Assembly (NCBI GenBank): GCA_017999075.1
Contig: JAGOBX010000011.1
Span: 1-19,552 of the forward strand
Source: Candidatus Babelota bacterium
GTDB taxonomy: Bacteria; JAGOBX01
Reading direction: 5' to 3'
Length of the DNA: 19,552 nucleotides
In this document: positions 6,098-13,786 of the stretch, in pieces
How the letters are laid out: each line of letters opens with the position of its first letter
How positions within the stretch are numbered: position 1 is the first letter of the stretch
Notes under the pieces: generated by a model
Database searches by the model: none
What the model was told of the DNA's origin: nothing
The model's input: only the letters and a program-made list of their open reading frames with translations
Translations under genes and position numbers: made by a program

Positions 6098-6919
6098 ATG
6101 GCCCTAAGAATAATGAATAATGTTTCCGCTACATTTGCTCAACGGCAATTAGGCGCAAATAACGCTATGTTAGGAAAGTCTCTTGAACGTTTATCGTCAG
6201 GATACAGAATCAATCACGCTTCAGATGATGCTGCAGGATTGGCAGTTTCTGAGAAACTGCGTTTCCAGGTAAGAGGACTTGAACAAGCTCAGAGAAATAT
6301 CATGGATGGTATTTCATTAGCACAGGTTGCTGAAGCAGGACTTGAACAGACAGGTACTATTTTGCAGAGATTAAGAGTATTGACTTTACAGGCTGCAAAT
6401 GGAACTCTTGCAAATTCAGACAGATTATTAATCAGTTCTGAAGTAGCACAGTTAATAAGTGAAATTGACAGAATGCAGTCAACAGTTACATTTAATGGAA
6501 TAGCTCTGTTAGGTTCGTCACAATCTATAAAAATTCAGGTAGGAGCATCACCTGATCAGACAATATCAATATCATTGTCTGGAATTACATCGTCAAGTTT
6601 AGGAATTGATTCATTAAATGACACCATTACGACATCTACCGGCGCAATGGGAGCAATTTCTACAATTGACAGCGCTTTGAATTCAGTATTGACTTTACGT
6701 TCACAATTAGGCGCGTCGCAAAACCGTATGGAAATGACTTATGATTTTATCGGCATTCAGAGGGAGAATATGATGGCTGCCGAATCAAGAATCAGAGACG
6801 TTGATTTTGCGAGTGAAATGACCACTTATACAAAAAATCAGATTATTGTACAAGCAAGTACTGCTATGCTGGCTCAGGCTAATGTTTCAGCGCAATCAGT
6901 TTTACAACTTTTACAGTAA
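6098..6919 (+). CDS. fliC: Flagellin (short, D0-D1 only), second of a tandem pair
   Basis: The 273-aa filament subunit is a clear paralogue of the gene upstream. It has MALRIMNNVSATFAQRQL, LSSGYRINHASDDAAGLAVSEKLR, NIMDGISLAQVAEAG, a Ser/Thr-rich middle of about 60 residues with no D2/D3 domain, and the C-terminal ENMMAAESRIRDVDFASEM motif ending in QSVLQLLQ. The start is ATG at 6098, behind GGAGGGAGGAG at 6081-6091; an in-frame TTG at 6062 would add 12 residues but lies before the ribosome site. It has no cysteine, unlike its neighbour. The 303-bp spacer has no recognisable sigma-28 site, so expression probably depends on read-through from 4535-4561, with separate translational control through its own hairpins. 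Two flagellins may form one mixed filament or be used at different levels. Confidence 0.97.
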   Translation: MALRIMNNVSATFAQRQLGANNAMLGKSLERLSSGYRINHASDDAAGLAVSEKLRFQVRGLEQAQRNIMDGISLAQVAEAGLEQTGTILQRLRVLTLQAANGTLANSDRLLISSEVAQLISEIDRMQSTVTFNGIALLGSSQSIKIQVGASPDQTISISLSGITSSSLGIDSLNDTITTSTGAMGAISTIDSALNSVLTLRSQLGASQNRMEMTYDFIGIQRENMMAAESRIRDVDFASEMTTYTKNQIIVQASTAMLAQANVSAQSVLQLLQ

Positions 6920-6935
6920 ATTTTGGTTTTATGAA

Positions 6936-6985
6936 TCAGAAGCATATATAATATAATAATTATATGCTTCTGAACAAACTTTTTT
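6936..6985 (+). terminator. Hairpin terminator after the flagellins
   Basis: TCAGAAGCATATA (6936-6948) pairs perfectly with TATATGCTTCTGA (6961-6973) around a 12-nt AT loop, followed after ACAAAC by a T-run (6980-6985). It lies 17 bp after the second flagellin stop. The 6-nt gap before the T-run may make it leaky, which would explain the second terminator downstream. Confidence 0.65.
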
Positions 6986-7012
6986 ACCGGTTGACTTTCT
7001 CCAGGGGGATGG

Positions 7013-7036
7013 ATTATTATTAGTTTTAATAATAAT
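7013..7036 (+). repeat. Perfect 10-bp AT inverted repeat between terminators
   Basis: ATTATTATTA (7013-7022) and TAATAATAAT (7027-7036) flank GTTT. It follows CCAGGGGGATGGA (7001-7013) and precedes the second terminator. Its purpose is unclear; it may extend the 3' structure of the flagellin transcript. Confidence 0.45.
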
Positions 7037-7044
7037 ATTGTTTT

Positions 7045-7083
7045 AACCCGGTGTATAAATTAATTTTATATGCCGGGTTTTTT
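7045..7083 (+). terminator. Strong intrinsic terminator
   Basis: AACCCGG (7045-7051) pairs with CCGGGTT (7073-7079). The stem continues inward through two G-U pairs and TATAAA/TTTATA to a 5-nt loop, about 15 bp in all, and ends in TTTTTT (7078-7083). It terminates plus-strand transcription before the convergent kinase gene. The minus-strand side lacks a good T-run. Confidence 0.85.
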
Positions 7084-7096
7084 ATTTTCATTAAGA

Positions 7097-8332
7097 TTAG
7101 TTTTTTGCAGATAAAGGCATATAAAATGAAACTATTGTGCCTGATTCAATTACTGATTCAATATTAATCTCTCCTTTGTGCAGACGGATTATTTCACTGC
7201 ATATAGATAATCCTGCGCCTGTTCCGCCATATTTTCTTTTAGTTGAGTTGTCTTTCTGGAAAAAAATTTCGAATATTTTTTTTTTATCTGTTTCAGACAT
7301 TCCTATTCCTGTATCTGAAATTTTGAAATTAAAATTGTTGTTTTTTATAGAAGTTTTTATAGTTATATTTCCATTTTCTTTATTGAATTTTATGGCATTG
7401 TCAATCAAATTGTTTATAACAAAACTTAACTTAAGATTATCGCATTTTATAATGATTTTTTCATCTGATTTAATAAAATCTACTGATAAATTTTTTAATT
7501 CTATTTTATCTTTGAATGATATTAAAATTTCTTCAATTTTTTTATTAATATCCAGAATACCGATATTTAAATTGAAATTTCCTGTTTTTAATCTTGAAAG
7601 CTCTATCAGATTTCCAATAACAAAGTTAAGGTTTTCGACGCATAATAATGACCGTTTTAACTGATTTTTTTGTGTTTCGTTTAGGTTTGAAGAATCTTTT
7701 TTCAATAATAATTCATTATATCCTCTTATAATAGTGAGTGGAGTTCTTAGTTCGTGAGAAATATTTGAAAGAATATTTTCTTTTAATTCATCAAACCTTT
7801 TTAACTCCAGGTTAGCATTATTTAATTCTTTTATGATTTGTTTTTGTATAGATATATCTTCACGTATTTTTGCTGATAAAATATGGAATAAATTTAGTCC
7901 TGTAAGTGGTTCTACAGACAATAATTGATAAAATTTATCTATTGTTAACTTCAGTGTTTTTACATTAGATGTTGCTATTGCTGAAGCGCTGCGTGGAGCC
8001 ATGTCTATAATAGACATTTCCCCGATACATTCTCCTTCTGAACGTTCGGCAATAATAAAATTTTCTGATTTTATAAGAATTTTTCCTTCACCAATCAAAT
8101 ACATGCAATCTCCAAGATCTCCTTCGGAAAAAATAATTTCATCATGCTGAAAATTAATTTCTTCGAATAATACAGACAGATCATGAAGTTTTTTTTCGTT
8201 AGTATTTTTAAATATAGAATTATTTTTAAGAAAAACAATTTTTTTTGAATTATAAGAATTCATATTATTTTCAAATAATAAAATTAGGTTAAATTTAGTA
8301 TCAACCTGACGATTTGAATAAAAAATTTTCAA
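7097..8332 (-). CDS. Cytoplasmic histidine kinase with cyclic-nucleotide-binding domain
   Basis: The 411-aa protein joins an N-terminal cNMP-binding domain (about 36-150) to HisKA (about 183-250) and HATPase_c (about 298-405) modules. The kinase has SHELRTP with phospho-accepting His193, the N-box NLIDNAIKF (Asn312), G1 DTGIGM (340-345), the F-box and G2 GTGAGLS (370-376). The phosphate-binding cassette reads GECIGEMSIIDMAPRSASA and keeps the Glu and Arg that hold the cyclic phosphate, so nucleotide binding is plausible. No membrane segment is present, so it should be soluble and read an internal signal such as cAMP, cGMP or c-di-AMP. The listed start is TTG; an ATG at 8263 (residue 24) would spare all domains and may be the true start, and neither has a good ribosome site. 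It lies 48 bp after the amylase gene on the same strand; no cognate regulator is adjacent. Confidence 0.85.
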   Translation of the reverse strand: MKIFYSNRQVDTKFNLILLFENNMNSYNSKKIVFLKNNSIFKNTNEKKLHDLSVLFEEINFQHDEIIFSEGDLGDCMYLIGEGKILIKSENFIIAERSEGECIGEMSIIDMAPRSASAIATSNVKTLKLTIDKFYQLLSVEPLTGLNLFHILSAKIREDISIQKQIIKELNNANLELKRFDELKENILSNISHELRTPLTIIRGYNELLLKKDSSNLNETQKNQLKRSLLCVENLNFVIGNLIELSRLKTGNFNLNIGILDINKKIEEILISFKDKIELKNLSVDFIKSDEKIIIKCDNLKLSFVINNLIDNAIKFNKENGNITIKTSIKNNNFNFKISDTGIGMSETDKKKIFEIFFQKDNSTKRKYGGTGAGLSICSEIIRLHKGEINIESVIESGTIVSFYMPLSAKN

Positions 8333-8380
8333 TCCATCAATGATTCATTTGTATTTATTTTTCATAAGACCCTAAAGGGT

Positions 8381-10840
8381 TCACTCTGCAAATTTTAAAA
8401 TTACCGCTTCTCTTTTTGGAATAGAGACTTTTAAAAGTCCATTCTCTGCAAAATATTTTTTTTCATTCAGTAATTCAATTATCTGCCGGTTTTTGAATTC
8501 AGGATAGATTTTATTAATGTTAATTACAGCGTTGTTGAGCTCATATCCGGCATTAAATATAACTAAAACTGCAGAGTCTTCATATATTCTTATAAATCCA
8601 AATAAATCATGTTTATCGTCTGTAATAACAGTTTCATAAGTTCCGCACTGTAATTCAATATTTTCTTTTCTTATTTTTATTAATTTTTTGTAGTGATTTA
8701 ACAAATCTTTATCGATACAATTTTTTTCAGGAATCCGTGATTTATTTTTATGGGGATGAATGGTTTCATTTTCGTAGTCAAATTCTTCCCATAACATTGG
8801 TTTTCTGCAGTCAGGATCATTAGCTCCTGTCATTCCTGTTTCATCCCCATAATAAATCATTGGCGCGCCAATATAAGTCATCTGAAAAACAACTATTAAT
8901 TTATGTGTTGCTATATCATTTTCGTTTCCCCTGTCTATTCTATATTCCGGATTATTTTCGAGTTTTGATTTATTGAAATATCCGCTCCAATCACTATAAT
9001 TCAAATCAGGATTTACTATAACGCTGCGTAACCTCGCGGTATCATGAGAAGACATAAGATTTTGCAGGATATAATTTATTTTTGAGGGATATAATTTTCT
9101 TAATTTTTCAAGTTTTTTATTAAAGTCAGAAGCAGTAATTTTAAATTTTTTATCCACAAAATATTGTATTACTGCAGTTGTGAAAGGATAATTCATAACT
9201 GCGTCGAATTCATCGCCGCGCAGAAATTCCGGAGCAGGATCAATTACTTCTGCAGTTATATAAGCTTCGGGATTAATTGATTTGACATGTTTTCTCCATT
9301 TTTTCCAAAAATTATGAGGAACACAAAATGCCACATCAAGTCTCCATCCATCTATACCGTTTTCAATTTTGTTTTCAGGGGCCATCCATCGTTTAGTGAT
9401 GTTAAAAACATAATTTTCGTAGCCAATGTAAAATCCGGATTCATTTCTATAAAATTCAGGGAGACTTTTATGCCCGAACCATCCGATATATTCAAAACCA
9501 TCGGAAATAGCATCGTCCCAATTATTTATTGAATACCAGTTTATATATTTTGATTTTTGTTTGTTTTTTAATATGTCTTGAAATCCAAAAAATAATCTGC
9601 CGGAATGATTGAACACCCCATCGATTATAATTTTCATTCCGCGAATATGAGTTTCTTTAATTAATTTTAAAAATAAATTGTCTGCAGAAGTCCAAACCCA
9701 GGTTGACGGATCTTCAGTTTCGTTTGCTGATTCGATAAGTTTTTTATCTCCTTCAGGGTCAGGACCGAAATGTTCGTCAATATGATGAAACGATGAACCA
9801 TCATATTTATGAAGAGACGGAGACCTGAATATCGGATTCAAATAAATAGCATTGATTCCGAGCTCTTTTAAATAATCGAGTTTATCTATAATTCCTTGCA
9901 AATCTCCGCCGTATCTTCTTCTAAAAACAGATTTGAAAACGTCACCATATTTTTCGGTTTCCCATTTATCCATTGAATACCAGTCAGATGTCCATTTGCT
10001 TATTTTCCAATCAGGAATTTCTCCTTCATCAATGTCCTTCAAAGCAGGATCATTGTTTTTATTTGAATTATAAAATCTTTCAGGAAATATTTGATACCAT
10101 ACAGCTTTTTTAGCCCATTCAGGAATATTTGATAAAACTCCTGTAAAAGCGCTGAATTTTTTATAAGAATCAAAAGGATATCTTGCTTCGGCATCGCCGT
10201 ATTTGAGTTCAAACCAATAGTCAAAATAAGAATCATTAGAATTTAATTTTATTTCCGCAGTGTGAAAATCAAATCCGTTTTCAGAGAATTCAAATTGTAA
10301 AATTTCAGTTTTGAGCGTAACGCCGTCCATAAAACATATTTTAATATAATCGGAGTTTTCTTTAATAATCCGCAGCGTTATTTTAATTTTTCCTGGAGAT
10401 AATATTTTAAAATATTTTTCTGAATCGTTGTGGGCTATTGCGTTGACCAATATTTCGTTTTTTTTGGGAACACCGTAATCAGCTCCTGTTTCTTTTACAT
10501 TTAATCCTGAATTATAATTATTGTATCCCATACCATCATCCTTTCGTAATTTTGTATCAGCATTTAAATCTTCAATCCAAATAATATCATTTAGTACTAA
10601 TTTATAATAATGCATTCCTTCTGGTATTTTTATGTATTTCTCAAAATACCCGGAATCAGTTTTTATCATAAGATCAGCATTTTGATTCCAATTATTGAAT
10701 GTTCCTGCTACACTGACTTTTTTTATATCGATTCCTTTTTCTATTCTTGAATCATTTTTCTGATTATAATAAAATCTGATTTTTTTTTCAAAAGACAAAA
10801 CTTGATTTTTATTAAAAAATATCCCAACCAAAATAATCAA
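8381..10840 (-). CDS. Secreted GH13 alpha-amylase / neopullulanase-like enzyme
   Basis: This 819-aa glycoside hydrolase would act on alpha-glucans (starch, glycogen, cyclodextrins). Order: an N-terminal hydrophobic stretch, a CBM48/AMPK-type glycogen-binding domain (about 35-115, VSVAGTFNNWN at 42-52), a second beta-domain like CBM34 (about 128-235), then a GH13 barrel from about 243. Catalytic motifs: DGVFNHSG (407-414), DGWRLDVA (497-504, nucleophile Asp502), AEVI (530-533, acid/base Glu531), SSHDTAR (597-603, stabiliser Asp600), followed by a C-terminal beta-domain. The order fits neopullulanase or cyclomaltodextrinase, though exact specificity is uncertain. TTG at 10840 is the first usual start codon, but GGAGG at 10869-10873 and an in-frame extension with two lysines before the hydrophobic core suggest initiation at ATT 10864 or ATC 10861, giving a proper signal peptide. 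Confidence 0.92.
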   Translation of the reverse strand: MIILVGIFFNKNQVLSFEKKIRFYYNQKNDSRIEKGIDIKKVSVAGTFNNWNQNADLMIKTDSGYFEKYIKIPEGMHYYKLVLNDIIWIEDLNADTKLRKDDGMGYNNYNSGLNVKETGADYGVPKKNEILVNAIAHNDSEKYFKILSPGKIKITLRIIKENSDYIKICFMDGVTLKTEILQFEFSENGFDFHTAEIKLNSNDSYFDYWFELKYGDAEARYPFDSYKKFSAFTGVLSNIPEWAKKAVWYQIFPERFYNSNKNNDPALKDIDEGEIPDWKISKWTSDWYSMDKWETEKYGDVFKSVFRRRYGGDLQGIIDKLDYLKELGINAIYLNPIFRSPSLHKYDGSSFHHIDEHFGPDPEGDKKLIESANETEDPSTWVWTSADNLFLKLIKETHIRGMKIIIDGVFNHSGRLFFGFQDILKNKQKSKYINWYSINNWDDAISDGFEYIGWFGHKSLPEFYRNESGFYIGYENYVFNITKRWMAPENKIENGIDGWRLDVAFCVPHNFWKKWRKHVKSINPEAYITAEVIDPAPEFLRGDEFDAVMNYPFTTAVIQYFVDKKFKITASDFNKKLEKLRKLYPSKINYILQNLMSSHDTARLRSVIVNPDLNYSDWSGYFNKSKLENNPEYRIDRGNENDIATHKLIVVFQMTYIGAPMIYYGDETGMTGANDPDCRKPMLWEEFDYENETIHPHKNKSRIPEKNCIDKDLLNHYKKLIKIRKENIELQCGTYETVITDDKHDLFGFIRIYEDSAVLVIFNAGYELNNAVININKIYPEFKNRQIIELLNEKKYFAENGLLKVSIPKREAVILKFAE

Positions 10841-10868
10841 TATAACAGCAGATTTTTTGATAATAACG

Positions 10869-10873
10869 CCTCC
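10869..10873 (-). promoter_or_regulatory. Ribosome site pointing to a non-standard amylase start
   Basis: GGAGG lies 4 nt before ATT (10862-10864) and 7 nt before ATC (10859-10861) in the amylase frame, but about 28 nt before the first usual start, TTG at 10840. The region between has no in-frame stop and encodes IIKKSAVILIILVG, a good signal-peptide beginning. Confidence 0.5.
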
Positions 10874-10906
10874 GTTATTTTTATTTAGAAAAAGTAAATA
10901 TGAATA

Positions 10907-10935
10907 ATTATTATTTGGTTTTATAAATTTGTCAA
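10907..10935 (-). promoter_or_regulatory. Sigma-70-like promoter of the amylase operon
   Basis: On the minus strand TTGACA (10935-10930) is followed after 17 nt by AATAAT (10912-10907), or after 16 nt by TAATAA. It lies about 35-40 bp before the amylase ribosome site. The perfect -35 supports it; the AT-rich background lowers the weight of the -10. Confidence 0.5.
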
Positions 10936-11114
10936 TAATGAATTTTTATCCTGTAAATTATGGAATTTTTTCAAAAATACAGGTATTATATTTTTTATAA
11001 AATTAACTTATTGCTTATTGATATAAAACTTTATGTAAAAAATGGTTTTTTGCAAATAAGAAAGACCTGCACAGAGGCGGATATCATATAAAGGATTATT
11101 TAAGTTTGTTATTA

Positions 11115-12263
11115 TTAAAGCCTGAATTCGATGAGGTTACATATTATTTTCCCGTTATATAACTTTAATTTTGAGTCCGGAATAATTCCAATTTTTGAAA
11201 TTAAATTTTCTTCAGCCGGACAGAATATATAAACAGCGCTGTTTTTGCAGAATTTTTTTATAGTATCACCTATTTTTCCATAGAAAAATTCTAAACTGTG
11301 AGCGCCCTGCATTCGTTCTCCATGCGGCGGGTTGAATATAATTATTGAATTTTCCATATCGAAAACAGGATTAAAAAAATCCTGTTTTGAAAGTTGAATT
11401 AAATTTGACAATCCTGCATTTTCAATATTTTTTTTCGCTGAATCAATGAAAGATTGAGAATGATCAGAAGCGTAAAATCTAATATCAGTAGAAAAATTTT
11501 TTCCAGTTTCTTTTTTTTCTTTAATTTCAGAAAAAATCTGATTGAGATTAAAATTGAATTTATTGAAAGATAATTTTGTATTGAATCTTTGAGCCGGTAT
11601 TTTTAGAATTTGAAAAGCGGTTTCAATTATAATTGTACCGGATCCGCACATGGGATCAATAATTTTTTTATAAATACTATTTTTACTGTTATTCAGAATA
11701 ATTCCGGCAATTCCTGCAGCAAGAGTTTCTTTCATAGGAGCTGCATTTGTTTGTGTTCTGTAACCGCGTTTAAAAAGAGGCATTCCGGCGAGATTTATTC
11801 CCACCACCATATTGGTTTTAAATATACGTAATTCAATTATTATATCAGGAGAAATTTTATCGACGTTAGGACGGCAGTTGAATTTTTCGCGAAAATAATC
11901 AGCTATTGAATCTTTCAGTTTAAGAGCAGCAAATCCTGAATGTTTTAACGGTGATGCCATTATCGTAGAATGAATCATAAAACTTTTATCAACTGAAAAA
12001 TATTTTTCCCATTCGATTTTAGTTTTTGCAGTTTGATAAAGTTCATCATAGTCTAAAACTTTTGTTCTACATATAATTAATGAAATATTATTACATACAG
12101 TTGAAGTATATAAAAATTCAACAGCTTGTTTGTGATCGGCTTTAAAATAAATTACAGCATCACGAATCAAACAATTTTTAATTCCGATATTGTTCAATTC
12201 GGAATTCATTAAATTTTCAAATCCTGGAGCTGTAGTTGCGAAATAATCATTATAGTTAATCAT
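11115..12263 (-). CDS. rlmL: THUMP-domain RNA guanine-N2 methyltransferase (RlmL/YpsC family)
   Basis: The 382-aa protein should methylate guanine N2 in 23S rRNA using S-adenosylmethionine. An N-terminal ferredoxin-like plus THUMP region (about 1-160, starting NDYFATTAPGFENLMNSEL) is followed by GYRTQTNAAPMKETLAAGI, the SAM motif DPMCGSGT (203-210) and the catalytic motif NPPHGER (311-317, usual form NPPYGER). Length matches the single-domain Firmicutes-type YpsC protein; the C-terminal RlmK half of the Escherichia coli fusion is absent. The exact target base cannot be read from sequence. The ATG has no Shine-Dalgarno and lies about 10 bp from a good -10, so the mRNA may be leaderless. It is divergent from hisF. 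Confidence 0.88.
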   Translation of the reverse strand: MINYNDYFATTAPGFENLMNSELNNIGIKNCLIRDAVIYFKADHKQAVEFLYTSTVCNNISLIICRTKVLDYDELYQTAKTKIEWEKYFSVDKSFMIHSTIMASPLKHSGFAALKLKDSIADYFREKFNCRPNVDKISPDIIIELRIFKTNMVVGINLAGMPLFKRGYRTQTNAAPMKETLAAGIAGIILNNSKNSIYKKIIDPMCGSGTIIIETAFQILKIPAQRFNTKLSFNKFNFNLNQIFSEIKEKKETGKNFSTDIRFYASDHSQSFIDSAKKNIENAGLSNLIQLSKQDFFNPVFDMENSIIIFNPPHGERMQGAHSLEFFYGKIGDTIKKFCKNSAVYIFCPAEENLISKIGIIPDSKLKLYNGKIICNLIEFRL

Positions 12264-12272
12264 ATTGACAAT

Positions 12273-12302
12273 ATATTATTATCAGGTTTTTTATAAAGTC
12301 AA
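12273..12302 (-). promoter_or_regulatory. Sigma-70-like promoter of the RNA methyltransferase gene
   Basis: On the minus strand TTGACT (12302-12297), an 18-nt spacer and TAATAT (12278-12273) form a promoter. Transcription would start near 12266-12263, practically at the start codon (12263), implying a leaderless mRNA. Confidence 0.45.
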
Positions 12303-12425
12303 TTAAAAATATTAGATTTTATTTTTTATTATTTCATTATATAATACAAAAAGTTGTGACTGATTTTTAAAAATTTCTTTCACAGCATAAAAAATTTAAA
12401 TTGAAAATTTATTGATTTAAAAATT

Positions 12426-13187
12426 ATGTTGGCAAAAAGAATTATTCCATGTCTTGACGTTAATGAAGGAAGAGTAGTTAAAGGAACGAATTTTATTAAT
12501 TTAAAAGATGCCGGAGATCCTGTTGAATGCGCTAAATTATATGATGATGATAGCGCGGATGAATTAGTATTTTTGGATATTACGGCTTCTTTTGAAAAAA
12601 GGGATATCATAATAGATGTAGTAAAAAAAGTGGCGGCGTCTATCTTCATACCTTTTACAGTAGGCGGCGGAATCAAAAAAATAGGAGATATAGAGAGATT
12701 ATTAAAAGCAGGAGCAGATAAAATTTCAATTAATACCCAGGCTGTAATGAATCCTATTTTGATAAACAGCGGCGCCGAGCAATTTGGTTCCCAATGTATA
12801 GTGGTTGCAATAGACTGCCGGAAAAAAAATGATAATACCGGATGGGAGGTTTTTATTCATGGAGGCAGAACAGCGACTGGAATTGACGCTGTTCAATGGG
12901 CAAAAGAAGTTTATAATCGCGGCGCCGGAGAAATACTTCTGACAAGTATGGATAAAGACGGAACTAAGGATGGTTACGATATTGAAATAACTGCTAAAAT
13001 TGCGGATTCTGTTAAAATTCCAGTGATAGCTTCAGGCGGCGCTGGAGATAAAAAACATTTACTTGACGGATTGACTTTAGGAAAAGCAAGCGCTGTTCTT
13101 GCAGCATCTATATTTCATTATAAGAAATATTCTATAAGAGAAGTCAAACAATATCTTGCCGATAATGGCGTACCTATAAGATTATGA
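12426..13187 (+). CDS. hisF: Imidazole glycerol phosphate synthase cyclase subunit HisF
   Basis: The 253-aa (beta/alpha)8 enzyme closes the imidazole ring in histidine synthesis, using ammonia passed from its partner HisH. Seen: IIPCLDV with catalytic Asp11, TVGGGI (phosphate loop, 78-83), catalytic Asp130 in [23 protein letters not shown] and the second phosphate site [10 protein letters not shown]. Length and numbering match the Thermotoga enzyme exactly. No Shine-Dalgarno precedes the ATG; a TATAAT at 12340-12345 could be a -10 but lacks a good -35. The stop overlaps the next ATG (ATGA, 13184-13187), so it is translationally coupled to the methyltransferase. No other his gene is in the window, including HisH. 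Confidence 0.98.
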   Translation: MLAKRIIPCLDVNEGRVVKGTNFINLKDAGDPVECAKLYDDDSADELVFLDITASFEKRDIIIDVVKKVAASIFIPFTVGGGIKKIGDIERLLKAGADKISINTQAVMNPILINSGAEQFGSQCIVVAIDCRKKNDNTGWEVFIHGGRTATGIDAVQWAKEVYNRGAGEILLTSMDKDGTKDGYDIEITAKIADSVKIPVIASGGAGDKKHLLDGLTLGKASAVLAASIFHYKKYSIREVKQYLADNGVPIRL

Positions 13188-13786
13188 ATAAATTTATTAC
13201 TCAAAAAAGCTTTGACATTTTTTATTTAAGATTCGTTCTGAAGTTTTTAATTGGGGAATTGGGATACAGGGATATATTAAGTTTTTTTGATTTTCCTGAA
13301 AACGATTTTTTTTCAATTGCTGATTATGGATCAGGTTCCGGTTATTATTCATTAAAATTTGTAAAAATAAATAATTGCAGAGTTTTATATGCTCTGGACA
13401 TTGATGATGCCAAACTTGACATTTTGTTAAAAAAATCTGCTAAAAAAAAAATCTCTCATAAAATTGAAATTATAGATGCTGATTTGAGTATTGAGACGCG
13501 ATTGAAACAAGAATCTGTTAATTTCGGAATCTGCAGTTTTTTGCTTAATGAATTTGATTATGAAAATAAAAAAAAATTTTTATCATTATGCAGTAAATCT
13601 TTAGTTTCCGGAGCCAAACTTTATATTTCCGATTATATTGACTGTCCGATTGTAAAAAAATTAGGAATAAAAAATCCATTGACAAAAGAAAAATTTATAG
13701 AATTGTTTTCAAATTTTTCTGAATTTGAAATTTATAATACGGTAACCAATAAATATTCTCAGTCGTATTTCATCAAAAAAAAATGA
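13184..13786 (+). CDS. Class I SAM-dependent methyltransferase, unknown substrate
   Basis: The 200-aa protein shows the class I fold: motif [15 protein letters not shown] (46-59), the acidic end of strand 2 in [15 protein letters not shown] as motif [13 protein letters not shown] at strand 4, and a later LYISDYID. There is no added domain to suggest a substrate. It overlaps hisF by ATGA at its start and folC by ATGA at its end (13783-13786), so the three genes form a tightly coupled operon. Its role beside histidine and folate genes is unknown. Confidence 0.8.
   Translation: MNKFITQKSFDIFYLRFVLKFLIGELGYRDILSFFDFPENDFFSIADYGSGSGYYSLKFVKINNCRVLYALDIDDAKLDILLKKSAKKKISHKIEIIDADLSIETRLKQESVNFGICSFLLNEFDYENKKKFLSLCSKSLVSGAKLYISDYIDCPIVKKLGIKNPLTKEKFIELFSNFSEFEIYNTVTNKYSQSYFIKKK

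Noticed and set aside
8365-8383. ACCC-TAAA-GGGT dyad after the amylase stop as a terminator
   Set aside because: The stem is 4 bp and no T-run follows on the minus strand. Read-through into the kinase gene is more likely.
11060-11100. CCTCTGTGCAGG dyad (minus strand) as a terminator for the RNA methyltransferase gene
   Set aside because: The stem is only about 3 bp and the following sequence is a poor T-run.
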